Assembly (NCBI GenBank): GCA_003833135.1
Contig: QZLH01001587.1
Location: forward strand, 1 to 27,149
Reading direction: 5' to 3'
Source: Oehlia diaphana
Taxonomy: Eukaryota; Glomeromycota; Glomeromycetes; Glomerales; Glomeraceae
Length of the DNA stretch: 27,149 nt
Shown here: piece after piece, positions 8,041 through 22,000 of the stretch
How positions within the stretch are numbered: position 1 is the first letter of the stretch
Layout: each line of letters begins with the position of its first letter
The notes under the pieces: model-generated
What the model was told of the DNA's origin: nothing
Databases searched by the model: none
Seen by the model: the letters and a program-made list of their open reading frames with translations, nothing else
Program-made: the position numbers and the translations under genes

Positions 8041-11000
8041 TTAAGTGAAAATTTCACCACTACCAACATCAATGCTTCCCAATTCAACATTATTATAAAT
8101 ACTACCATATTCTATCATATCATTTTCTAGTAAACTTTCAATATATTGATAATCAGGTTTTGCAAGAGTATAAATATATTGATAATTATATAAGCTCACA
8201 TTTCTTACAAAAAATTCTAATTGCCTAACACTAGTAATACTTTTCAATGTCAACATTGGTCGTTTAAACTCTCCATTTGAAAAAGTAGGAGTTCGTAATA
8301 ATGGTGATCCTGCTCTAACTTCTATATTATCTAAATGAAGCTAAAAAATAAGAACATTTTAGAATGAATATATACATGTTTGAAAAGTTTTATTTGAATT
8401 GATTTTTACCTTTGATAAATCATCTTGATGACCTGATAAATGATCTGCCAATTTATCCATTAATGCATAAGGAGACCATTCAAGAGCATGATTAATAATG
8501 TTAATTGTATCGGATATAAACATCCATTCGTAACTAGTAATTAAATATAAAATCATTAGAAGTTACAAAAATTAAATTAGAAATAATTTATATCTTACAC
8601 TTGAAAATCATTAGTTTGTAATATAAATAATAAATCCAAAAATTTGCATGCAGCTAAAAACACATTAACAACTTCAGATGGTTGTTCAATTGGTTCTTTT
8701 TGAAGAAACATCCCAAACAGCCTAACCTAATAATCGTTAGAGATAAAAGTAATATAAGTAATCTTAAAAAAAAAGAATGTGAATTAAGTAAATAAGAATA
8801 TTTACTAGTTCTGTAAGAATAACTGGCCAAAAATTCGATAAATGGTGGTTTGAAATTCGACACATTAATATTCGAAGAGTCAAGTAAATCTATAAAAACC
8901 AATATTTTATTATTTAAACCATTAACATTTTAAAAATATTTAATTGTAAATGTTTACCTCAGCATGAACTAATTCAGATAAGCTCAATTTAAATAACTCT
9001 ACCAATTTCTCTTGTATAGAAGGAAGATATGGTAAATATTGATTCTCTTTACCACAATAGATTACAAAAGAAATACGTCGCAAGTTTAGTGCGCGATTTA
9101 AAGATTCTTGATCTTTACTGACAAATAATGCATTAGCGGGCGATGTTGATAAACGTCCTGTATTCAAAAACAAAGATTATTTAAATTACTTAAGCATTAA
9201 GGCCTACAATTTTAAGGAAGATATATTGAACATACCTAATAATTCAGGGAATCTTTCCTTTTCTGAAGTCATGATTGTTTGCATTATAATGCGCCATTTT
9301 TTAGCAGCTCCAGGTGTCATATTAAAGAATCTATTATCAATAAAGACATCCCATATTTCTTTACGCCAAACACGGTATGCAAAAGGTAATTTAGACATTT
9401 CACAAATCATATTTAATATGACATTTGATATGCCAGTACTATAAATAATATTACTTTAAATATTAACAATAATCCATTGTTTTGATATGAAGTGAGAAAT
9501 TTCAACCAACTCACCCAGAACGATTTTTCAATACAGGAACAATTATATAATACATCATATTCGTAAAGAGAGAAACAATTCGATCTTGATCAATTAACAA
9601 TCGTTTAATATTTGGAACCACGACTGTAGCAAGGTAATGGTTTACCTTATAAAAATCACAATGTGTAAACGTAAAACGAACAGATGCATATAAGTAAAAT
9701 AAAAAAATAAACATTATTTACTTGATCGATTAAAATTCCTTCCTTAGATTTTGAAATGACCTTTTTATCATCCGAAATCAAATTAGATGAACTTCCAAGT
9801 TCTGATTCTCTTTCATTAGTAACTACAAATTAGTAAATGGGTTATTCTTTAATAAAAAAAGATTATATAAATAAAATACTCCTGAAAATATAGTAGTTAC
9901 CTTCTACACTTTCATCTTCGCCATCTATAACTACTGATCGCCTTAGCCATATTCCTTGGTCAAATGAACGACCTGAGATCAATATGCAATAATCCACAAT
10001 ACGTTGATATACATCCTAATAAAGATAATAACATATATTGAGTAACAAATCTGAATAGAACGGGAAAATGAATATTAATTAATATTATTTGTACCTGCAT
10101 GTCTCGTCGAACTTTTTTATCTTCAAAATAAATTGTAGAGCATAACTTGTCTGATAATTTGTGGATAAACCTGATGATTGGAAAAGTGGAAAATGAGAAA
10201 TAATATTACAATTGAACGTGCTATATTTTCATTATATATACCTTAGTAGTACAGGAAACAAATATTTGTACGATGAAGCTTGTGCAATATAATCTTTAAC
10301 ATATGCTAAACATTGAGGCCAGACCTCGATCAGAGGTTGAGAAAGTTCTAAAGTATCGCAGTAAACTTCTAAAAACCGCAGGATTACAATATCGGACCTA
10401 TGAAAATAGAATAAGTTTGTAAGGTATAATAAAGTTTTACTTGCAATTATTGAATTAATAAAACGAATGGATATAATCGATATACTCACATCTTGTTTGC
10501 CTTAGATCCTGATTTTTTTACGCGGGAATTTTGTGTACCCTGCGCTCGTCCACGAGCGCTAATCAACAAAGTAGTAATGACCTTTTGATGAGATAAACCC
10601 GGAATTGCCTTCATTACATCTATAACAGTATTTTCAACACCTTTGTTTAGCATCTAAATAGATGATAAAATTATTTATTATCATTAAACGATTAATTCAG
10701 ATAATTGAATTAAACCTTTAATTAATATTATACCTCTTGACTAGAATTAATATTGGGATTTTCAATATACCAAAGTTCTGCAAATGCCTCAATAAGTTCT
10801 GCATGGGCATTTTTGTGTAATTTATCTAAAAGCTTCATAATTCTTCTTTGAGTTCTATCTCTCGTATTAGATAATGTTATCGAAAATGGATCAGTCCCAA
10901 TTTTAGATGGACGATATGGTGAGTAAGCATTCGTAAAGAGAGACCATATATCTAAAATTATGGGAACAATATCCGGAAAAACAAAGTAAAGTATATAATC

Positions 11001-13892
11001 GCGAGGCTGTAAAAATAAAAATAGTAAGTTTTTTTTTTATCATAATAAGTGATAATTTTAAAATTACGTTACCTTTTGTTCTGACGAAGTTTGTTCGGTA
11101 TGACTTGTATCTGATGAAAACAGACCAAAACCAAGTCCAATGGATGATTCATATGCCTTGGAGCTAGTTGAAGAGCTATCTCTTGCATTAGCCAAGCCCC
11201 CATCCTTTAAACAAAACATAACTATTTTCTCAAATCCATTAAGTAAAGTAATAATATCCCATTCAGACATTGTTAAATCACCTGATCTTTTGTTATAATG
11301 ATTATACATTTCGGTTTTCCATCGACTTAATTGTTCACAAATACATTGGATTAGTGGAACCAATATAGAATTAAATGAATATCTGAAATAGGGCAAAGAT
11401 GTCACAATGAAATGCATCCACTGTTGTATGAGAGGACGGTTGGAATGTATCGATAAGGCATCACGTAGAACCTTAATCAAAGAACGCGATGATCCTGCTG
11501 TACGGAAACTTCTCATATTTTTTTTTGCATCTGTTTCCTCATTTGACGATAAATTATCATGGCTAGACGCATCAGTATAAACAGAATTTCTTTTGGAGCT
11601 TTCATTAAGAGCTCCTACATTGGGAATGGTAACACATAACAAATGTATAAGTTTCGATTGTAAATCTAACTTCTTCGAATATATGCAGAACAGAATTTTT
11701 CGCAATAATCCATCATGTACCAAATGAACCAAATCATTATCGACATACTTAGGCTTTGAAATTAAATGATTAAGAAAGTCCATTGCATGCATATGAATAT
11801 ATTCATTTAATACATTCATAGAAGATAGTGTATTTGGTACTTCGGATTCCATATATAATAAAGAAGTCTTAACAAAAAATTCACTATATGTTATTGTCTT
11901 TACGACTTCATTCTCTTCCTCTAAAAGCCAATTACACGATTGTGCCAAATCAGGCTTTATATTGTTACTTCGTATTGCTTTCAAAAAACTATCTCCACCA
12001 ACACGACAAATCGCTGACAATGACTCAAATACATAATCAACTTGAGCCTGATTAAATGGTCTTTCATAATTAAAGAGTTGAAATGTTTCTACACCAATTA
12101 TTATCTCAGCCTTTCGTCTCGTAATTGAGGAATCACAGAGAATTTTTATAATTGGCTCCAAGATCCTCGTGTACGATTTCTTATTACATCGTAACCATGT
12201 CTCACCCGCACGACGATTAGTCGGATTTTCATCACGTAAATTATCAAGCATCAAAAACATTGGCTGCGAAAACTGTAAATCTGTATCATTAAAATTTTCT
12301 GAAAGTCTCCAAAAAGTTCCAAATCGTTCAAAGTTAGATAACCGTGCAGAAGGATCTTTTTGTATAAGATACTCAGAAATTACAGCCTCTACGTAGTTTG
12401 CTTGAGATAGATCTTTTAAACACCAAATTAATTGAACAGCTCGTAAGTGTAAAGCCGCTTTATTAGGTGCTAAAAATGACCACAAAGTATCTACAATTAC
12501 ACGAATTTGTTGTTTAGAGTCAATAAGACTAGGAGATATAAGCCGCAGGTCAATTATAATGTGCAGAATGGTCGAAAGTGCAGAATTAATAATTTCGAAA
12601 TTATTGACCATGTGACAACATTTCAATAGCGAAAAAACCCATTCACCAGTGAATAATTTCGATACTAATTCTTCATAATCTTCGAAAGTGTTTTCTAATG
12701 AATGAAGTCGCATTGAAATTGCTTTTAAAAGACCACAGCTGCGATCCATAATAACAACCAGTTGATCAGAAGTAATTTTCTCAATTTTGACGAGAATAGC
12801 TTTGGTGATTACGTTATGCAAGAATCCTTGAACAGCATTCAGTAATTCTTCGATTAAATGTCGTCCCCGAATACCATTGAACTGCTTATTTACAATATTT
12901 TCACTCAATCTTTCACTTCCATAGAGATAGCAATCATTTATATATTTCAAAGCATCCATTCCTGTGTAAAATTCAACTCCTGATTGTGACATTTGCATAG
13001 TCCCTTCATTTACAGAATCTGTTTCAACATGAGTTATCTGAGATTTGGTTGAAGATGCTTTGCTTGAAACTTGTGTATTTTCTTGAGATTCTTCCCTAAT
13101 TGAAGGTTCAAAATAACTAAAAACATTACTAGGAATTTTTTGTAATAAATCCAACGATAATAGTAAGGCAGATTCTATTTGTGAAATCCGATTGCTGAAA
13201 TCTGTTTCAATTGCAAACATCTATAAAATATTAAGAAATAAAGGTTAAGGAAAGCTATTCGAACTTAGAGAAAATTTATACTGAAGTGTTCACCTGAAGT
13301 TTACAAAGTAAAGCGATCATAAAAAGTGGCATATGTATTTGTTCGATCTCATCCTCGTGCATTCGAAAAGAATTTAGTACGAAATCAACCAAATCTAACG
13401 CCTGGAGTAATGAATAATATATTAACATCAAATACACTCTTAAATATGTTCTAATAGATGTTAATGCTAACCGAAGTGTCTAATCCATCCTGAGCAGAAA
13501 ATCGATCTTGGACAAGACCATATAGTTTCATCCAAATTAAATATGGTTCAATCATTTCCAGAAACATATTGGCTGTTTGTAATAACTTTTAAATTATATG
13601 AAAGAAATTATTTTAGAAACCTAATCACATGTAAATAAATGATCAAAAATTGACATACTTCAACACCAAATTCGGATTTATCCACGTGATTTTTAAGTGA
13701 CCATAAAACGTCAATAAGTATTTCTTGTACTATAGGTTGTCCAATTTCCCATTTATCCATCAAAGATATCAAAATTTTATATGGTCGTTGTGCGGTGGCT
13801 AAATCATTTGTATCCAAAAAAAACAAGCTCTATATTTAAATAATAACGAAATAAATATTAATAAATTCAATTATACCACGCACGTCCGCATT

Positions 13893-13924
<32 letters not shown>

Positions 13925-15480
13925 TAATGAAACCGAGCCTATATAACCCTACTTAAGTTATATATTTTAGAATAATTAAATTAATTGTATACCCTCAACG
14001 CAGAAACAATGGCACTTTTGCCATATTCATGAAAATGTTCAATTTGTTGCTCTAGATGTTCATCGGGACCTAAAAGCCACGCATAAAGCCTTCGATTAAG
14101 AGACATATCTTTCCGTAAAACAACTGCCGAAGCAGATTTCATTAATAACGTAAGATCATCTTGTTGTATGATTCTTTGTAAAAATAAAATAAATAGAATG
14201 ATATAAGTTTACTATTACGAATTATTCTAATATATATACAAGTCACATACTCTCCAAAATCTTTAACTTTTAAAGGAAAACTTATAACTAATAAGTCAAG
14301 AATAGCTCGTTGAACTAAAACATGATCGTCTTCCAAAGTTGCTGAAAATGCTCGCACCATAATTCCAATATCATCACCCAACATTACTGCTACATCTTGA
14401 AAATCCAAAATTCGTAAAGGATGACACATATAATTTATAAAAAGAAGTTATGAATGGCTTTGCAAATCAAAAACTATAATGAAGAATTCATAAATAAACA
14501 TTCTTAAACAAAAAACCTTCTTTAGATGTAATCTTTGGCATTCGTCGAGATAAATAATTTAATGCTGGAGTCCGTAAAGCTGGTGATGTTATCAATATAA
14601 GCCACATACTCTGCAGAAAATACGATTGTTCTACAATTCCAGATAGATAATCCAAAAGAGATAAAACCTAAAAAAGTCAAATAATAAGATAAAATATAAT
14701 AAATCCGTATAATATAAAAAATAATAAATAACTTACTTTATCAAAAAATTCGCCTCCTTCTTCTTCTAGGCCAGGTAATAAAGCTGATATAAATGCTTTC
14801 ATCACAGGTCTTAATCGATCTCGTAAAGGAAAGAATTTTTCATATAAAGCCAATAATTGGGGCTAAATCATTAAATTAAATAAAATTAATATAATATTTT
14901 AACAAATCAATATCACATTACAATATGACAATTCAACTTACTTTGACATTCATAGCAGCATATTGAAGGAAAGGAAATAATCCTTGACAATAAATAGGTA
15001 AATCGTCTGCTAATTGTTCGATCTATTCATTAATGTTATTAATTTCTTTGCATCCAAAGATCAAAATTTATCAGATTTACGGAGCACTCAAATTAAAACA
15101 GATCAACTTACTCCAATACTATCAAAAATATAGCCGTAAACTTCTAATGCTTTTTGATGCACACCAGGTGGTAATGCTGGATTTAATGATTGTGCTAGTC
15201 TTTTACCGACAATTAACTTTTTAGGTATTACGGGAAATTGGGGATAAGCTTGAAATGCCTAAAAAAGTTTAATAATAGAGTGAACGGGACGAAAAATAAA
15301 AAGCTACAATTGAGAAGGTGCGTTAATTCAAGTTTTAATTACCTTTAAAAGCTTTCCTAAGAAAGCTATGAAATCGGCCCATTCATTGACTTCCCTATCG
15401 AAGGATTGTAGTATTCTCTCTACCTGATGTACATATTTTTTATAACGTGAATCTTTGCGATACTTTTCTAATTCTTGCAT
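8041..15480 (-). CDS. DOP1: Dopey-family protein Dop1, Golgi/endosome trafficking, 24 exons
   Basis: DOP1 is a large peripheral membrane protein. In yeast it works with Mon2 and the flippase Neo1 in Golgi-endosome recycling; in filamentous fungi the homologue (DopA) affects development. The start at 15480 gives the family's typical N-terminus (MQELEKYRKDSRYKKYVHQV, then ERILQSFDREVNEWADFI). Exons 1-8 encode the conserved Dopey N-terminal domain, including VIPKKLIVGKRLAQSLNPAL, YIFDSIG, FFPLRDRLRPVMKAF, LPGLEEEGGEFFDK, GIMVRAFSATLEDDHVLVQR and DMSLNRRLYAWLLGPDEH. One 2148-bp exon (11) carries the variable middle. The C-terminal third is also well conserved (LRILMCRISNHHLSNFWPVI, KEPIEQPSEVVNVFLAACKF). 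The 24 exons sum to 5565 bp, giving 1854 residues plus stop, close to fungal Dop1 proteins. No internal stop or frameshift was found. Exon borders are predicted by eye from GT-AG sites and reading phase. Confidence 0.93.
8041..15480 (-). other. DOP1: Predicted exon map of DOP1
   Basis: Exons in transcription order (high to low coordinate): 1 15480-15343; 2 15258-15112; 3 15022-14942; 4 14862-14737; 5 14667-14517; 6 14395-14251; 7 14173-13993; 8 13829-13659; 9 13585-13472; 10 13401-13294; 11 13220-11073; 12 11006-10734; 13 10653-10490; 14 10397-10242; 15 10170-10095; 16 10015-9901; 17 9822-9722; 18 9645-9515; 19 9438-9236; 20 9157-8958; 21 8889-8806; 22 8726-8599; 23 8533-8410; 24 8340-8041. 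All introns are GT-AG. The least certain border is exon 6: the acceptor TTTTCAAG before 14395 is the only one that keeps phase and avoids stops. The phases chain without conflict and the total is divisible by three, which supports the map. Confidence 0.85.
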
Positions 15481-16036
15481 TTTAAGTTATAAAGATAAAT
15501 TAAAAGTTTTGCTATGGGAAAATAGACAAATCGATAATTAAACACTGGTTAACATAGCTGTTAACATCATCATTCATCATTGCAGCAAGACATCTTAGAA
15601 TACTAATTTATATTATGCAACTTAAATCAAATATGACATCTATCACCTATACAATGCTTAGAAAGTACAGCCATGCAGAAGATCATGTTGTACTTAAATA
15701 TATAAGCATTTAAATGCTACACAAGCTATTTTTGAAGTTATCTACTTTAAATAACCGATCAAAAAAACGAAATTTAATACCCATAATGTTAAAATCGAAA
15801 TTGATTATCAATCCCATCTAGCAGTTTTCCGGATAGTTCGGAAATTCTTTCGGAAAAACATGATGATTGTCCGTAAGGTTAACAATTTAAGGTATTTCAG
15901 CTGATCTTACATGATTCTCGGATCGCATAGAGTTTACTACAATTCACTTCTATATTTTTGTAAATATTTAAATTAATCAAAAAAAATTTTTTTCTTTTGA
16001 TTGCGGGTCAATTCAACTATTTAATTTAATAATAAA
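15481..16036. promoter_or_regulatory. Shared 556-bp divergent promoter region of DOP1 and FAB1
   Basis: The start codons of DOP1 (minus) and FAB1 (plus) face away from each other across this gap, so both promoters and both 5' untranslated regions must lie here. Visible features are a perfect 14-bp palindrome AGCATTTAAATGCT at 15705-15718, a repeated word TTCGGAAA (15838-15845 and 15850-15857), and A/T-rich tracts. The TTTAATTTAATAATAAA just before the FAB1 ATG is a typical A-rich fungal start context. No further gene is seen. Which of these words bind regulators is unknown. Confidence 0.6.
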
Positions 16037-19000
16037 ATGTCTACCTGGCCGAGTAATAATACTCTCGATACTGATATTGCAACACTAACAAGTTTTGAGT
16101 TTGAAAGACCTTTTGAACAAGATAACGAAAACGTAATTTCTAAATTATTTCAGCGTGTAAAGAGTTCGTTTAGTACTTCGTCGATAAATTCTGTTTCAGT
16201 AAATTCTGTTTCAGTACTTTCGTCGAACACCACCAATTCCTCCGAGATTTTAGAAAATAACTCACTAAATTCTCTTCCTCAAACGTCTAATTTTAAACCT
16301 CTAAATTCCAAAGTCCCGTTACCTGACAAAGAAAATAAAGGATTTGAACCTGCTCCTTCCGTTGTTTCTTTAGAATCTTCTTCTGGTAATACCCCGCCGG
16401 ACCCTGAGATTAGTGCTCAAGAACACACAAACATTAATGGGAATGAAAATAGTATAGCAGGAAATTCTCAACATCAAAATAATGATGGACATTATCTACT
16501 TCAACACCGTACAAAAGACGTTTCAGATACAAGATCAATTAGTTCTGTACAAACTATTGCATCGGTTGGAAATAGTTATTATAGTAAGGTTATTCGAAGA
16601 TTGCGTGGTGAGGGAGTTAATAAAGATTATTGGATGGCTGATGACACTTGTAGAGAATGTTATGATTGTAAAGCAACATTTACAATGCTTCGAAGAAAGC
16701 ACCACTGTCGTATTTGTGGTAATTATTAAATTTTCTATATTTATAAATATTTAATGCTTTACTAACACTAAAAATTAATGTACTACGAAAAGGTCAGATT
16801 TTTTGTTCAAAATGTGCATCAAATTTGATTCCTGGTGGAAATTTTAGTCATGAAGGGTTGATGCGTGTTTGCAATTTCTGTCTTAAGTTTATGATGAGAG
16901 AATATGGTGAAGATTTTGGGGTAAATAACGGACAAGGAATGTCAGAGAAAAATGATTTCAATAATTCCGTAACTCAAAGACAGATCCATAATTCATCCTT
17001 ATTACCAGATAATCATAATATCATTTCGACAAATATGTTGACCCCAGAGATTCAATACACAATGCCAAGTCCAAATCCTTATGGGCTGTTACAAAACCAA
17101 CCAATACCCCGTGCCCCCTCTCCGGACAGACTTTCATTGAATGATGGTATAAAAAAGATGTTTTCCGCTGGTTCTTCATTTTTCATGGCAAGATCAAGGT
17201 CAAATACTATAACAGTTGAAGACAACGGTACATCATCTCCTGCTCCTTTTAGGCGTAGTCTTACTGAGGAGGATAAAGTTACACCGGCAGTAAATCCCGA
17301 AGCTATTTTAGATCCAGAAATCGCTCCTTTTATGAGTGACGAAGACGACGATGGAAATTACGATTTTTCGCAAAACGTTCTAACATTTTCACATGCAAAT
17401 GGTGAATCAGCTACTCCGACGCCAGCAGTATCAGAATATGCTGGTAGTGATGACGAATCAGAGTATAGTGTTAAAACTTCACACGGGATTAAACCATTTC
17501 AAAAGGGACAAAGAGCGGAAGATATTCGTGCTCATTTCGTTAAAAATTCATCATCAAGGCGAAGAAGCATTACAAGACCGAATCGAGTCAGTAGGAGAAG
17601 CGGTTTGCTTAGACAAATTAACACTAATATTATGCTGCCAAGTGATATTTCGATTGTACCTTCTCCAATAGAGCAAAGACCATCTTCACCATTTAGTACT
17701 TGTCATTCGAGATCAGCTTCTGTGCCAATAAAACCAGAAATTAATCCTGCTTCTCTCGATCATATGAGAAGATTATTACGTCAATGTCTTTTGGAGTCTA
17801 AAATTAATCTATCTGATGGTTGGGAGGATGTTATAATGAAATTAATGATGAAAGTTTCTGATAACTTAAACCCAAATATTCGTAATGGTGATGAAATCGA
17901 TATTCGTCACTATGTAAAGATTAAAAAAATACCCGGAGGAGTTCCTCAAGATTCAGAGTATGTGCATGGAGTTGTATGTACAAAGAATTTAGCACATAAA
18001 AAAATGAGACGAACGCTTGACAACCCTCGTGTACTCATTCTAACATTTGCATTAGAATATCATAGAATTGAAAATCAACTAATGTCAATACAACCAGTAA
18101 TGGATCAAGAAGAACAACATTTGAAAATTTTAGTAGATCGTATTGCTGCATATCGCCCACAATTAGTTTTGGTCGAAAAAACCGTTGCTAGATTGGCATT
18201 ACAATTTTTATTAGAAAAAAATATAGCTGTTGCTCTTAATGTCAAATCTTCAGTTATTGAAGCAGTTGCGCGCTGTACAAGAGCTGATGTTATTCCTTCA
18301 ATTGATAAATTAGCATTGGAACCTAAATTAGGAAAATGCGGTACTTTTTCTGTAAAAACTTTTGTCCATCAACTTATTCCGAATAGAAGGAGGACATATT
18401 TATTTTTCGAGAATTGTCCGCGTGAACTTGGGTGTACTATTGTTTTAAGAGGAGGCGATGTAAGTACTCTTGGGAAAATAAAACGAATAGCGGATCTTAT
18501 GGTATTTGTTGTATATAATCTCAAATTGGAGACTGCTCTAATAGCAAGTCAATTTGTCAAGACTCCTTCTATAATACCAGAAGATAAAGTAATAGATTAT
18601 TATGAAAAGATTATGTCAGATATGACAGATAATGGTATTAATAATGCTCAGACAACGGATGATATGCCTTATGAGACCACCATTTTGTCTGTATCACCGT
18701 TTGTTAAATTTCCAGCCCCTTACTTGCTTTTAAGAATGAGGCAAGCAGAACGTAGACTTACAGAATTAAGACAAAAGCGAACCGGATGGCCTTCTGGATC
18801 ATTTAAAGATGGCGAGAAATCACACTCATCATTGTCATCTGCAGTTGGTGTTCTTTCAGGCATTTTGCGTACTCCTGAACAAGTTTGCGCCGATGGCGAA
18901 TTTGAAGAAGCTATTAATGACTATGATAATCAGAAGCGTGCATGGGAGAATTATGCATATAATAAGGTTGTTAGTCCTTATGCTCATCAAAACATTACTG

Positions 19001-22000
19001 TATTATCTTCTAAATTTTGTACGGTAACTATTGAAACGCCGTGCATTGGACCAGATATATTGGTAATGGAATACTACAGAGAATCTGATCGAACGTTAGG
19101 ACAATATCTTGAGGAAATTTGTTCAAGATCAACATATCTCTGTCGTACATGTGATAGACCATTAATAATGCATGTCCATAGTTTTTGTCACGGTAACGCA
19201 CGTATAACTGTTACAATCGAGAAATATGCTTGTCCAGTTCCAAACATGGAACATAACATTTTAATGTGGAGTTATTGTAAAAAATGTGAGAAAGCAACGC
19301 AGTGGACTCAAATGTCTGAAAATATTTGGAAATATTCTTTTGGTAAATATTTGGAACTATCATTTTACCAAACTGAATTAAAAAGTAGAATGGAAGGTTG
19401 TACACATGCCATTTTTCAAGATCATCTTTGGTACTTTGGTTTTAATAATTTAACCGTTAAATTTGAATATGAATTTATTGAGCTTTTAGAAGTATACGTT
19501 CCTCCCATGCAACTTTATACTAAGCCTGAAGTTCATATAAAATTGAAAAATCACGATCTTGATACAATTCGTCAAAAAATCACAAATTATTGGGATTCTG
19601 TGACAGATCGCATTAAAAGTTTTAATTATGATATTGTTCAAGAAGACAAAGTTGAAGGATGTAAGCAAGATTTACTTGAAATGTCTCGTCGAGTAGTCAC
19701 AGAGAAAAAGAATATGCTTACGAAACTTCAACAAACGTATGTAAATAGCACACCTGATGATACTTTGGCATTAAACAATGTTATCTATTTGTTACAAGAG
19801 AAAGTTTTGATTTGGGATAAGGATTTCAATGATATTGCCAGACAATATTTCCCTCGTTTAACTGCAAGACAGATAAAACGTTTTTTTTTGGACAATCATG
19901 ATGCAATAACTTTGGGAAGGGGACATTCCGGATCACATTTGAATGATTTGCCTTTAATTAATATGGACCTTGATGATGATTCAAATACTTCGAGAATAGA
20001 AGATGAAGTTATCGGACCTACCATACTTCCTAAATTAGGCAGTTCGCCAACCGCTGATGCTATTCTTAATGAATTAAAGGATATTGAATTTTATCATGAG
20101 GGAGAAATTGAAAGTTTAGAAAAAGAGATCGAAAATGCTTCACAAATGTCATTGTTTCCTTTTATGGATCCTAAGGTTTCAAGAAGATTGTCTATGAAAT
20201 GGATGAAAGAATCCAAAGAAGGGCAAAGACCAAGATCAGCGACTCGAGTAACTAGTGATTCTTTATTTCCAATAATAACGGATAAACAAGAAGAGTGTTC
20301 AACTTCTGAACTTACGACTGAACCAGAGATACCAATTATAACACCATCAACTATTAAACCAATAAAGTTACCTTCCTCGTATGGATTTCCTTCATTTGAA
20401 AATCCAAATGATTCTGGGACTCAAAATAATTATCGTACACCACCTATTCATTCATCATCACCTCGAATACGTTTATCACATGTATCAGAAAAGGAAAAAG
20501 AAAAAGAGCTTCGACCATCTAATAAACTTGAACGTCCTTTAAAATCAAGTAAAACCCTGAATGTTCCTTCTACATCTAGAAGGCGTATTATTCCAAGAAC
20601 TACTCCAGTTGAGAGTATTGAAAGTAGGAACCGTAAATTTCCTACCCTTCACAAGCCAAAACGCAAGCCTAAGGTTATCTCAACAAAATCAAAAATCGAA
20701 GTTTTTAACAATAGGGAAGCTGCAGCAGAGGAATCTGATGAGGAGTTTGAAGGAAGAGAAGAAAATAATTACAATCAAGAAAATGAAGAAATCCGCATAT
20801 TTTCTTTAAATAGTACGGATGAATTCGATGAATCACTTGGAAATGAAGAAAATTTTCCAATGTTGGGTCGTAACTCGTCGAATGAATCATATATTTATCA
20901 CTCAGCATTGACATTTTTAGGTCAAGAGTTTACTGAACCAATTGCCCCAGTAGCGGAAAATTCTACTAAAAAGTATTTACTTCCTGATTATCAAGGAAAT
21001 AAAGTGATTAGATCACTCGCAAACTTCTGGACAGACAAGAAGAATTTAAAACCCTTGGATTATCCCTTGTAAGAATAATGATATTCTATTCTTTTTTTGC
21101 GCTTATCTCGTTGCTAAACTTAATAAAACATTTATCTCATGTAGAAATTCTACTGAGCACGTCTTTCCTGATTCTCCAATCATTGTGAGAGAAGATGAAC
21201 CTAGTTCAATAATTGCCTTTGCATTAAAGTATGTTATCTTGCTTTATTTTAGATTTATTTTATATATGTCTATTGTTAAGTTAATAAAATTTTCAAATAA
21301 AAGTTCTAATGAATACCTTGAGGAATTAAAAACTATGCAACAATCAAATCATAATGCTGAAGTTGCTTTTATGCCGGAAGATGATCGGTATGGAACTATT
21401 AAAAGTTCCAATTGGACTATGTTAGATTCTGAAGAAGGTGGTGATGTTGAGGATAGCCCCATCTCACACATGAAATATCGTAAGTTAAATGATTAGTCTA
21501 TTAGTTATTATTCTTCTTGATTAAAACAATTTTTAACCCTATTTGTAGAATTTTTGGGTGATTCAACGCAATTTTTCTGTAAGATATTTTGTGCTGAACA
21601 ATTTGATAATCTCAGGCGTAGTTGTGGTTGTGGACATACTTATATACAATCACTAGCACGATGTGTAAAATGGGATTCATCTGGGGGCAAATCTGGATCA
21701 GCTTTTCTAAAAACTCGAGGTACTTTATATGTTAAAAAGAACGATTAAAAAGTAGTAATACTTTTTTACTCAACCAAAATTTTCCATTTCTCTTAGATGA
21801 TCGATTGGTTATGAAACAAATGTCTCGTAATGAAGTTGATGCATTCTTGAAATTTGCTCCAAAATATTTCGAATATATGTCAAGAGCTTTAGTCACTGTA
21901 AATGTTTTTATTTTGTTTATCCGTCTTTTGCACAAATTCTAATATAATTTATTTACATTTATAGTTACCAACAGTATTAGCAAAAATATTTGGTTTTTAT

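Noticed and set aside
9226..9444. Plus-strand 72-codon frame
   Set aside because: Antisense shadow of DOP1 exon 19.
12169..12396. Plus-strand frame opposite DOP1 exon 11
   Set aside because: Shadow of a well-supported coding exon on the other strand.
11064..13220. 718-codon minus frame as a separate gene
   Set aside because: It is exon 11 of DOP1: it begins right after an acceptor, ends in an intron, and joins in phase with exons 10 and 12.
14403..14429. Extension of DOP1 exon 6 upstream to the ATG of MCHPLRILDFQ
   Set aside because: No AG acceptor exists between the upstream in-frame TAA and this ATG. The acceptor TTTTCAAG before 14395 keeps the phase from exon 5 and gives the family-like ..SKE-D-VAVMLGDD.
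16482..16754. Plus-strand 90-codon frame overlapping FAB1 exon 1
   Set aside because: Out-of-frame shadow. The overlapping frame encodes the FYVE finger.
21732..21935. Minus-strand 67-codon frame
   Set aside because: Antisense to FAB1 exon 6, which encodes the kinase ATP-lysine motif.
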